Source: Syngnathus acus
Taxonomy: Eukaryota > Chordata > Actinopteri > Syngnathiformes > Syngnathidae
Assembly: GCF_901709675.1 (NCBI RefSeq)
Contig: NC_051100.1
Span: 5,022,001-5,086,000 of the forward strand
DNA: 64,000 bases
Direction: 5' to 3'
Each line of letters begins with the position of its first letter. The first letter of the stretch is position 1. Below, piece after piece: positions 1-9,800 of this stretch. The position numbers were made by a program, and so were the translations under genes. Under the pieces are notes generated by a model that made no database searches, had not been told where the DNA came from, and saw only the letters and a list, made by a program, of their open reading frames with translations.

Positions 1-1095
1 TGTTTGCCATTGTATGGCATGTTTTGTACTTTGTAGTGTTTGCCATTGTATGGCGCGTTTTGTACTTTGTAGTGTTTGCCATTGTATGGCGCGTTTTGTA
101 CTTTGTAGTGTTTGCCATTGTATGGCGCGTTTTGTACTGTTTCCCATTGTATGGCGTGTTTTGTAGTGTTTGCCATTGTATGGCGCGTTTTGTAGTGTTT
201 GCCATTGTATGGCGTGTTTTGTAGTGTTTGCCATTGTATGGCGCGTTTTGTAGTGTTTGCCATTGTATGGCGCGTTTTGTAGTGTTTGCCATTGTATGGC
301 GTGTTTTGTACTTTGTAGTGTTTGCCATTGTATGGCGTGTTTTGTAGTGTTTGTCATTGTATGGCGTGTTTTGTAGTGTTTGCCATTGTATGGCGTGTTT
401 TGTACTTTGTAGTGTTTGCCATTGTATGGCGTGTTTTGTAGTGTTTGCCATTGTATGCCGTGTTTTGTAGTGTTTGCCATTGTATGGCATGTTTTGTAGT
501 GTTTGCCATTGTATGGCGTGTTTTGTACTTTGTAGTGTTTGCCATTGTATGGCGTGTTTTGTACTTTGTAGTGTTTGCCATTGTATGGCGTGTTTTGTAC
601 TTTGTAGTGTTTGCCATTGTATGGCGTGTTTTGTACTTTGTAGTGTTTGCCATTGTATGGCGTGTTTTGTACTTTGTAGTGTTTGCCATTGTATGGCGTG
701 TTTTGTACTTTGTAGTGTTTGCCATTGTATGGCGCGTTTTGTACTGTTTCCCATTGTATGGCGTGTTTTGTAGTGTTTGCCATTGTATGGCGTGTTTTGT
801 AGTGTTTGCCATTGTATGGCGTGTTTTGTACTTTGTAGTGTTTGCCATTGTATGGCGTGTTTTGTAGTGTTTGCCATTGTATGGCGTGTTTTGTAGTGTT
901 TGTCATTGTATGGCATGTTTTGTAGTGTTTGCCATTGTATGGCGCGTTTTGTACTTTGTAGTGTTTGCCATTGTATGGCGTGTTTTGTAGTGTTTGTCAT
1001 TGTATGGCGTGTTTTGTACTTTGTAGTGTTTGCCATTGTATGGCGTGTTTTGTAGTGTTTGCCATTGTATGGCGTGTTTTGTACTTTGTAGTGTT
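1..1095. repeat. Minisatellite A, left arm (29/36-bp units)
   Basis: Uninterrupted tandem array of a unit containing TTGCCATTGTATGGCGTG. Two unit lengths are interspersed: about 29 bp, and about 36 bp where a 7-base insertion adds an extra TACTTTG-type segment. Units differ mainly at a few positions (GCGTG, GCGCG, GCATG). The array is cut by the window edge, so its full length is unknown. It is the reverse complement of the array at 2713-4644. Long open frames across it follow from the repeat composition and are not genes. Confidence 0.95.
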
Positions 1096-1844
1096 TAATA
1101 AGTAGTGCAATAATGCAATGCAATCGTAGTTTGTATCGTTTGCACCGTAGTTTGCATTGCGTGCACCGTAGTTTGTATTGCGTGCACCGTAGTTTGTATC
1201 GATACAATATAAAATGCAGTGCAATAATGCAATGCAATCGTAGTTTGTATCGTGTGCATCGTAGTTTGCACCGCGTGCACCGTAGTTTGTATCGATACAA
1301 TATAAAATGCAGTGCAATAATGCAATGCAATCGTAGTTTGTATCGTGTGCATCGTAGTTTGCACCGTAGTTTGTATTGCGTGCACCGTAGTTTGTATTGC
1401 GTGCACCGTAGTTTGTATTGCGTGCACCGTAGTTTGTATCGATACAATATAAAATGCAGTGCAATAATGCAATGCAATCGTAGTTTGTATCGTGTGCATC
1501 GTAGTTTGCACCGTAGTTTGTATTGCGTGCACCGTAGTTTGTATCGATACAATATAAAATGCAGTGCAATAATGCAATGCAATCGTAGTTTGTATCGTGT
1601 GCATCGTAGTTTGCACCGTAGTTTGTATTGCGTGCACCGTAGTTTGTATCGATACAATATATAATTCAGTGAAATAATGCAGTGCGATAATGCAATCGTA
1701 GTTTGTATCGTGTGCATCGTAGTTTGTATCGCGTGCACCGTAGTTTGTACCGTAGTTTGTATCGCGTGCACCGTAGTTTGTAGCGATACAATATAAAATG
1801 CAGTGAAATAATGCAGTGCGATAATGCAGTGCAATAATGCAGTG
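1096..1844. repeat. Satellite B, left arm (higher-order ~21-bp repeat)
   Basis: Tandem array of a roughly 21-bp core (CGTAGTTTGTATCGTGTGCA and variants). Cores are grouped into higher-order units separated by an AT-rich spacer that contains ATCGATACAATATAAAATGC and AATGCAATGCAATCG. The array adjoins minisatellite A through the junction TTTAATAAGTAGTGCAAT at about 1094-1111. It is the mirror image of 1845-2712. Confidence 0.93.
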
Positions 1845-2712
1845 CACTGCATTATCGCACTGCATTATTTCACTGCATTTTATATTGTATCGCTACAAAC
1901 TACGGTGCACGCAATACAAACTACGGTGCACACGATACAAACTACGATTGCATTGCATTATTGCACTGCATTTTATATTGTATCGATACAAACTACGGTG
2001 CACGCAATACAAACTACGGTGCACGCGATACAAACTACGATGCACACGATACAAACTACGATTGCATTATCGCACTGCATTATTTCACTGCATTATATAT
2101 TGTATCGATACAAACTACGGTGCACGCAATACAAACTACGGTGCACGCGATACAAACTACGGTGCACACGATACAAACTACGATTGCATTGCATTATTGC
2201 ACTGCATTTTATATTGTATCGATACAAACTACGGTGCACGCAATACAAACTACGGTGCACACGATACAAACTACGATTGCATTGCATTATTGCACTGCAT
2301 TTTATATTGTATCGATACAAACTACGGTGCACGCAATACAAACTACGGTGCACGCGATACAAACTACGATTGCATTATCGCACTGCATTATATATTGTAT
2401 CGATACAAACTACGGTGCACGCGATACAAACTACGATGCACACGATACAAACTACGATTGCATTGCATTATTGCACTGCATTTTATATTGTATCGATACA
2501 AACTACGGTGCACGCAATACAAACTACGGTGCACGCGATACAAACTACGATTGCATTATCGCACTGCATTATTTCACTGCATTATATATTGTATCGATAC
2601 AAACTACGGTGCACGCAATACAAACTACGGTGCACGCGATACAAACTACGATTGCATTATATATTGTATCGATACAAACTACGATTGCATTGCATTGCAT
2701 TATTGCACTACT
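1845..2712. repeat. Satellite B, right arm (inverted copy)
   Basis: Reverse-complement copy of the ~21-bp satellite: cores read ATACAAACTACGGTGCACGC with spacers such as GCATTTTATATTGTATCGAT. The orientation switches at the perfect local palindrome TGCAGTGCACTGCA centred near 1844/1845. The arm ends at ATTGCACTACTTATTAAA (about 2702-2719), the mirror of the left-arm junction. The right arm is about 120 bp longer than the left, so copy number differs. Confidence 0.93.
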
Positions 2713-4644
2713 TATTAAACACTACAAAGTACAAAACACGCCATACAATGGCAAACAGTACAAAACGCGCCATACAATGGCAAACACTACAAAGTACAAA
2801 ACGCGCCATACAATGGCAAACACTACAAAGTACAAAACGCGCCATACAATGGCAAACACTACAAAGTACAAAACGCGCCATACAATGGCAAACACTACAA
2901 AGTACAAAACGCGCCATACAATGGCAAACACTACAAAGTACAAAACGCGCCATACAATGGCAAACACTACAAAACACGCCATACAATGGCAAACACTACA
3001 AAACACGCCATACAATGGCAAACACTACAAAGTACAAAACACGCCATACAATGGCAAACACTACAAAACACGCCATACAATGGCAAACACTACAAAACAC
3101 GCCATACAATGGCAAACACTACAAAACACGCCATACAATGGCAAACACTACAAAACACGCCATACAATGGCAAACACTACAAAGTACAAAACACGCCATA
3201 CAATGGCAAACACTACAAAACACGCCATACAATGGCAAACACTACAAAACGCGCCATACAATGGCAAACAGTACAAAACGCGCCATACAATGGCAAACAC
3301 TACAAAACGCGCCATACAATGGCAAACACTACAAAGTACAAAACGCGCCATACAATGGCAAACACTACAAAGTACAAAACGCGCCATACAATGGCAAACA
3401 CTACAAAACATGCCATACAATGGCAAACACTACAAAACACGCCATACAATGGCAAACACTACAAAACACGCCATACAATGGCAAACACTACAAAGTACAA
3501 AACACGCCATACAATGGCAAACACTACAAAACATGCCATACAATGGCAAACACTACAAAGTACAAAACACGCCATACAATGGCAAACACTACAAAGTACA
3601 AAACACGCCATACAATGGCAAACACTACAAAGTACAAAACACGCCATACAATGGCAAACACTACAAAACACACCATACAATGGCAAACACTACAAAACAC
3701 GCCATACAATGGCAAACACTACAAAGTACAAAACACGCCATACAATGGCAAACACTACAAAACACGCCATACAATGGCAAACACTACAAAACACGCCATA
3801 CAATGGCAAACACTACAAAACACGCCATACAATGGCAAACAGTACAAAACGCGCCATACAATGCCAAACACTACAAAACACGCCATACAATGGCAAACAC
3901 GCCATACAATGGCAAACACTACAAAACGCGCCATACAATGGCAAACACTACAAAACGCGCCATACAATGGCAAACACTACAAAGTACAAAACGCGCCATA
4001 CAATGGCAAACACTACAAAACATGCCATACAATGGCAAACACTACAAAACACGCCATACAATGGCAAACACTACAAAACACGCCATACAATGGCAAACAC
4101 TACAAAACATGCCATACAATGGCAAACACTACAAAGTACAAAACACGCCATACAATGGCAAACACTACAAAGTACAAAACACGCCATACAATGGCAAACA
4201 CTACAAAGTACAAAACACGCCATACAATGGCAAACACTACAAAGTACAAAACATGCCATACAATGGCAAACACTACAAAACACGCCATACAATGGCAAAC
4301 ACTACAAAACACGCCATACAATGGCAAACAGTACAAAGTACAAAACACGCCATACAATGGCAAACACTACAAAGTACAAAACGCGCCATACAATGGCAAA
4401 CACTACAAAACGCGCCATACAATGGCAAACACTACAAAACGCGCCATACAATGGCAAACACTACAAAACGCGCCATACAATGGCAAACACTACAAAACGC
4501 GCCATACAATGGCAAACACTACAAAACACGCCATACAATGGCAAACACTACAAAGTACAAAACACGCCATACAATGGCAAACACTACAAAACACGCCATA
4601 CAATGGCAAACACTACAAAACACGCCATACAATGGCAAACACTA
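2713..4644. repeat. Minisatellite A, right arm (inverted copy)
   Basis: Inverted copy of the 29/36-bp minisatellite, with units of the type ACAAAACACGCCATACAATGG preceded by CAAACACT and optionally ACAAAGT. In this orientation the unit contains no stop codon in any frame. All three forward frames therefore stay open for hundreds of codons, which is an effect of the repeat rather than evidence of a protein. Confidence 0.95.
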
Positions 4645-4765
4645 CAATACATACAGTACATACGATACATACAGCACAATACATACAATACAAACAATAC
4701 CATACAGTCCAATACCATACCATACCATACAAATACCATACCATACAATACAAACACTACAATAC
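4645..4765. repeat. ACATA/CATAC-rich degenerate microsatellite
   Basis: Degenerate pentamer-like stretch (ATACATACAGTACATAC, then ACCATACCATACCATAC) that forms the outer edge of the right arm. It grades into unique sequence at about 4770. Confidence 0.85.
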
Positions 4766-4784
4766 AACATTGGTTGATTGATAG

Positions 4785-5187
4785 ACCTTTATTCCACAAC
4801 AGGGAAATTTACTTGTCACAGCAGCGTACGAGAGTGCAAGAATACAAGGGACAAGTGCCAAATGTAAAAATGGATAAATAAGAGAGCCCCCTAGTGGCCT
4901 TGCCCCAGGCAGTTGCCTGGTCTGGCGAATGGTAAAGCACAGCTCTGCGTCAGGGCTTCTCACCGGTCAACCTGCTCACTGGTTTCATACAAAAAAAACC
5001 TTGAAAAGTACAAATGGTGCAATTGGTGAAAGTGATCACATTTACAGTCAACTGAAACTTTACACCAACGGGCTTTCACCTGATTTGGGACTACTCTTCC
5101 TCAGTATCCTCAACATCACTGAGATGGCTCAGGAGCCTCCTGCTTGCTTTGTATAGAAGGGTGCTGGCTGGGAGGCCTTTATGAGCG
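4785..5187 (-). CDS. Possible terminal exon and 3'UTR of an unidentified minus-strand gene
   Basis: Not recognised. On the minus strand a good acceptor (pyrimidine-rich tract ending TTTTTGTAG) is followed at 5187 by an open frame of about 31 codons. The frame ends with an acidic tail (LSDVEDTEEE) and a TAG at 5091-5093. About 300 bases of noncoding sequence follow, with an AATAAA signal (plus-strand TTTATT, 4788-4793) beside the satellite. Acceptor, acidic C-terminus and poly(A) signal in the right order look like a real last exon. No upstream exon was found in the following repeat-rich 8 kb, so this may be the end of a gene with distant exons, a decayed copy, or chance. Confidence 0.35.
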
Positions 5188-5618
5188 CTACAAAAACACA
5201 AACACAAATTATTGCAACACTTGTAGACATTGAGTAGAGTGGCAATGGCATGATATTTTTGCAACAATTATACATAACTACGGTTTTATATTTAAAATAT
5301 GTATACGATTATCAGTATATTGTAATGACAAAAGTACTCACAACTCACTAAAAAATGGCGGCATGAATCGAGCAGTCGTCCAAAAGGGGGGAAAATCACG
5401 CTCGCAAATGTTTGTTGCGGGCGGGCGCCATCTTGGAATCGATTTGAACATGACGTAACAGATTCGTCACAGTCATCAGTTTGCATAAACGGAAATAGCA
5501 CACTATATGTAATGCAACATTGTTAATTTGAAGAAACAAAACGCCAAAGAGATTTGAAATGGCGGCAAAACGACAGTTGCGGTGGTCGTGACGAGTGTGA
5601 AAATCTTGCATCAAACAA

Positions 5619-6870
5619 GGCGTCCGTCGTGAGAAACGGCAATGAACGACAAACATTTGATAGCATACTAGCTTACCCGAGAAACCGCCACACGGTCGGT
5701 GGCGCCTGCATTTGATAACTCGCCTTGAATCCTGCATAAAACAAACAAGGCGTCCGTCGTGAGAAACGGCAATGAACGACAAACATTTGATAGCATACTA
5801 GCTTACCCGAGAAACCGCCACACGGTCGGTGGCGCCTGCATTTGATAACTCGCCTTGAATCCTGCATAAAACAAACAAGGCGTCCGTCGTGAGAAACGGC
5901 AATGAACGACAAACATTTGATAGCATACTAGCTTACCCGAGAAACCGCCACACGGTTGGTGGCGCCTGTATTTGATAACTCGCCTTGAATCCTGCATTAA
6001 ACAAATAAGGCGTCCGTCGTGAGAAACGGCAATGAACGACAAACATTTGATAGCATACTAGCTTATCCGAGAAACCGCCACACGGTCGGTGGTGCCTGTA
6101 TTTGATAACTCGCCTTGAATCCTGCATTAAACAAATAAGGCGTCCGTCGTGAGAAACGGCAATGAACGACAAACATTTGATAGCATACTAGCTTACCCGA
6201 GAAACCGCCACACGGTCGGTGGCGCCTGTATTTGATAACTCGCCTTGAATCCTGCATTAAACAAATAAGGCGTCCGTCGTGAGAAACGGCAATGAACGAC
6301 AAACATTTGATAGCATACTAGCTTACCCGAGAAACCGCCACACGGTCGGTGGCGCCTGTATTTGATAACTCGCCTTGAATCCTGCATTAAACAAATAAGG
6401 CGTCCGTCGTGAGAAACGGCAATGAACGACAAACATTTGATAGCATACTAGCTTACCCCAGAAACCGCCACACGGTCGGTGGCGCCTGTATTTGATAACT
6501 CGCCTTGAATCCTGCATTAAACAAATAAGGCGTCCGTCGTGAGAAACGGCAATGAACGACAAACATTTGATAGCATACTAGCTTACCCGAGAAACCGCCA
6601 CACGGTCGGTGGCGCCTGTATTTGATAACTCGCCTTGAATCCTGCATTAAACAAATAAGGCGTCCGTCGTGAGAAACGGCAATGAACGACAAACATTTGA
6701 TAGCATACTAGCTTACCCGAGAAACCGCCACACGGTCGGTGGCGCCTTGAATCCTGCAACAAACAAACAAGGCGTCCGTCGTAAGAAAGACCAACGAACG
6801 ACAAACATTTACTAGCATGGTAGCTTAGCTGAGAAACCGCCCGCGTGTCGCACCTGTATATGACAACTTC
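5619..6870. repeat. 130-bp tandem minisatellite
   Basis: Nine units with an exact 130-bp period start with GGCGTCCGTCGT at 5619, 5749, 5879, 6009, 6139, 6269, 6399, 6529 and 6659. A tenth, diverged unit starts at 6771 after an 18-bp deletion. Each unit contains GAGAAACGGCAATGAACGAC and CCGCCACACGGTCGGTGGCG. Early unit junctions read CATAAAACAAACAAGG and later ones CATTAAACAAATAAGG, so the array is arranged in variant blocks. The 79-codon minus-strand frames at 130-bp spacing are repeat artefacts. Confidence 0.95.
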
Positions 6871-7024
6871 CCTTGAGCACACCCCGTCCCCAATTCATGA
6901 CGTCACATCCGCCAATTCAAATCTTCCTCGCCTGCTCGTCCAATGGCGCTCTGCACACTCGCGTACCACGTGACAGGCCACCGCATTAGGGAAAAATCAT
7001 GGAAGTGAAAAGTGCCACACTCGC

Positions 7025-7177
7025 AGAAGTGCGAGAAAATTGACGAAGTACAGCCCAAGGGCTGGTCTCGAACACTAATCCCATCGTGTCAGAGTCAATG
7101 ACGTTAACCACTCGGCCAAAGACTCGTGACTATGGCAGTGACAGAAGAGCAACCCACGCTCACCTCAAGACTGACCA
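7025..7177 (-). repeat. tRNA-derived (SINE-like) element, copy 1
   Basis: Read on the minus strand, it carries an A-box-like TGGCCGAGTGG (plus 7108-7118) and a B-box-like GTTCGAGACC (plus 7064-7073) about 35 nt downstream, as in serine or leucine tRNAs. The acceptor stem does not pair, so this is a tRNA-derived repeat rather than a functional tRNA. About 150 bp is repeated at 7411-7560. Confidence 0.65.
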
Positions 7178-7205
7178 CGTCCACTTTTCCAACAGCCAAT
7201 CGGAA
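7160..7205. repeat. Inverted partner of the 7603-7643 module
   Basis: This stretch (ACCACGTCCACTTTTCCAAC, then AGCCAATCGGAAGGCAAT) is the near-perfect reverse complement of 7603-7643. With the tRNA-like copies it makes the 7.0-7.8 kb block a composite inverted repeat. Both modules contain a CCAAT/ATTGG motif. Confidence 0.6.
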
Positions 7206-7410
7206 GGCAATATTAAATTGACGACGCCACGCCTACTTCACATCCCACCAATCACAAGGACCCCTGTCTGCATCACCACGCCCCCTTTCCAACCAATCGG
7301 ATTTCATTCTCATTGCCCCGCCCACTTCCTGAGACCTCAGCGAATCATGACGCAGTATTAAACAAGCGAAAGGAAAAAAATTAATGAAAAATAAGAGTCA
7401 ATCTTTATGC

Positions 7411-7560
7411 AGAAGTGAGAGAAAATGGACAAAGTACAGCCCAAGGGCTGGTCTCGAACACTATTCCCATCGTGTCAGAGGTAATGACGTTAACCACTCG
7501 ACCAAAGACTCGTGACTACATTGGTGACAGAAGAGCAACCCATGCTCACCTCAAGACTGA
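7411..7560 (-). repeat. tRNA-derived (SINE-like) element, copy 2
   Basis: Direct repeat of copy 1 with about 10% differences. On the minus strand it has an A-box-like TGGTCGAGTGG and a B-box-like GTTCGAGACC. It starts with AGAAGTGAGAGAAAATGGAC and ends with CTCACCTCAAGACTGA, like copy 1. Confidence 0.65.
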
Positions 7561-7732
7561 AAACCCTTCAACGCCACTGCCCGGCTTCTTCCTCAATTTG
7601 AAATTGCCTCCCGATTGGCTGTTGGAAAAGTGGGCGTGGTCAGGCCAATTTCAACTGCGCTCTGATTGGTCGTACTGAATTTGGGCAGAGGTAGGAGGCG
7701 GGCAAAGTGGCGCAGGTTTTTGAAGGCAGTTT

Positions 7733-7823
7733 TCAGTCTTGAGGTGAGCGTCGGTTGCTCTTCTGTCACTACTGTAGTCACGAGTCTTTGGTCGAGTGGT
7801 TAACGTCATTGCCGTGACAGTAA
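7733..7823 (+). repeat. tRNA-derived (SINE-like) element, copy 3, opposite orientation
   Basis: Partial copy on the plus strand. TCAGTCTTGAGGTGAGCGTC leads through CACGAGTCTTTGGTCGAGTG into GTTAACGTCATT, covering the A-box half. It is truncated before the B box. Confidence 0.6.
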
Positions 7824-9652
7824 CAAAAGTACTCAAGTAGAAGTAGTGCAGCAGTATTTTTGTCAACACACTTATCCCTACTATGCTAGTTAATCGTTTG
7901 CCTACCTATTCCACAACTTCCCACTTACCAAATATTCCAAACTTTCAATTTTGAAATTCACCACAATTTCTCCAAATTGTCTTCATTTCTCAAGTAATTC
8001 AACTCGTTTCAACATCATTCGACAGCATTCCCCGAAGAAGTTATTCATAGTTTTCGCCTTCACACGCAATTTCTCCAGAAATTGCATTTTCTAGTTTGAT
8101 TTTGATGTGCACTACGTAAATATCAAAAGTGGCGTAATTGTAAACAGAAAAGCCACCAGCCTGACGGAGTCAGTAAAAATAGACAATTTGGACTTTCAAG
8201 TGGAAAAATAATCACAAATATTTCATTATTTTTCAAAATCATTTGAGATAGTTGACGATACAGTTTGCTTGAAATATATTATACATGAAATATATATGTG
8301 GAGCCACAATAAGGGGGCTTTTCTTTTCTTTTTTTAGGTAACGTCATTCCATAGGCCCCCCATCTGCTACTCCTGTCACATTATTCTAAAAGCCAATTAA
8401 GGAAAATGTTAAACAAGGTTCCGTCAGCCCCATTCCATTCGTTACTTATTACAACCCTGACAGGAAAGCTGTGCCTTCTTTATTGTTTTTTTTAATACCT
8501 TGAATGAAAAACGTATGTGAAGTAATTAATCACAACTTATCTAAATGCACAAATCCCCAAGCTATTGCAAGCGGTGCAAACAAGCGGGAACCGCGTCACT
8601 GGTGGGAAATGGCTACAAAACACTCCGTGAATGAATCTGTCCTTCAAACACGTTGACGGCAGGGAGAGTGTCAGCCGGAGTCACGTTCGCCCTGCATTAG
8701 CGCGCCATACAGCTGTCTTTGGATGCCAGAGCGCTCGAGATTGCATGTTGTCATCCGGCAAGCGTAAATTCCGTGGACGGCACACTAAACGGGAAGGTCT
8801 CCAGATTGTGAAGTGCTGGTTGGCTTCCAAATGGAGAAAAAGCAGGAGGGGCACGACAGGTCCAGTTGTTGGAGAGCCTCTTTGTCTGGCAGCAGATCGG
8901 TTTCTGCAGTGCACTTAACCACACGCGGGGATTTGATCAATGCGTGGGAGGCGAGGCAAGTCCGAGGTGATGGAGGTACCTGCCAGGGCCTCACCAGCGG
9001 CAGCTCTCTTACTAATACACTCCCTCTCCTGAGGACATGAATCTCAGTCGCGGCTGGAGCCTGCACAAAAACAGAATCCAGAGTGGATATCGAAGTGCAA
9101 CTTCATACTGTAGAGGCCATGTTTAGCACCTGGAAAAAAAACATTATTTTGGGGTTGAGAGGCTAAAAATGATGGAAACTGCCCCCCCCCCCCAAAAAAA
9201 ATCCCAAACACTATTGCAGGTTCCATCATTACAGTCACACTCGTTATCAGATTTTTTTGGTCTAGTTATATACGTTTTTTTTGGGGGGGGTATAATTCCA
9301 CCCAAATGTAATAGATGGCTGCATACTATGTTTTTAAATTTGAAAGAAAAAAAACATATTTCAAGTTCATTTTTGTTTAAGAGATTAGATCAATCATCTC
9401 ATCCAGATTTTGACCATTTTGATTCAGTCTAATGGGTTAAGCAAATGATTCATGTTTTTAATCATGATATTCTGCTGGTCATTATATGTCGCCAGCATCG
9501 ATAGATGAACAAAGACACATTATTTTTGGTAAATAAATCATTCTCAGAGCAATTAAATGAAACTGGATATTTTCCCGTGGCACATCTGATGATAATCTTT
9601 CAATAGGCATTCACACAAGCCTCATTCATCACTAGATTTTATCATTTAGAAC
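7824..9652. other. No gene recognised; AT-rich then GC-richer sequence
   Basis: The stretch from 7.83 to 8.6 kb is AT-rich and unremarkable. The GC-richer patch at 8.63-9.06 kb has overlapping short open frames on both strands. None has convincing splice sites or a recognisable domain. Homopolymer runs (C, then A, at 9181-9200) lie just after it. Confidence 0.5.
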
Positions 9653-9800
9653 AGGGGGCGGGAACCTTTTTGACTAAGACAGCCATAAAAGCAAAATATT
9701 TGGAAATTTGTTTCAGTGAGAACCATAGCTTGTAAAAATAAATTCAACTAAATGTCAGTATAATAAGCCTCTGAATTTATTTTTTAAAATAATGTTATAA
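9653..9800 (+). mobile_element. Fragment of a hAT-type nonautonomous element
   Basis: ACAGGGGGCGGGAACCTTTT followed by TGACTAAGACAGCCATAAAA resembles the common vertebrate hAT-derived end that reads roughly CAGGGGTCGGCAACCTTTTTGGCTC, with an AGCCATA motif repeated downstream. I did not find a matching inverted terminus within the next kilobase, so it looks truncated. Confidence 0.45.

Noticed and set aside
1-4765. CRISPR array
   Set aside because: The repeat is continuous with no unique spacers of constant length, and the window is a vertebrate genome.
1824-4881. Forward-strand frames of about 985, 938 and 631 codons
   Set aside because: They lie wholly within satellite A/B, exist in all three frames at once because the unit lacks stops, and encode only repetitive residues.
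5673-6882. Series of 79-codon minus-strand open frames spaced by 130 bp
   Set aside because: The spacing equals the minisatellite period; they are the same sequence repeated, with no independent coding evidence.
7025-7177. Functional tRNA-Ser/Leu gene
   Set aside because: A and B boxes are present, but the acceptor stem does not pair and the copies are imperfect, so it is better called a tRNA-derived repeat.
8631-9066. Possible exon(s) in a GC-richer patch
   Set aside because: Open frames exist on both strands, but none has a convincing acceptor/donor pair or a recognisable motif.
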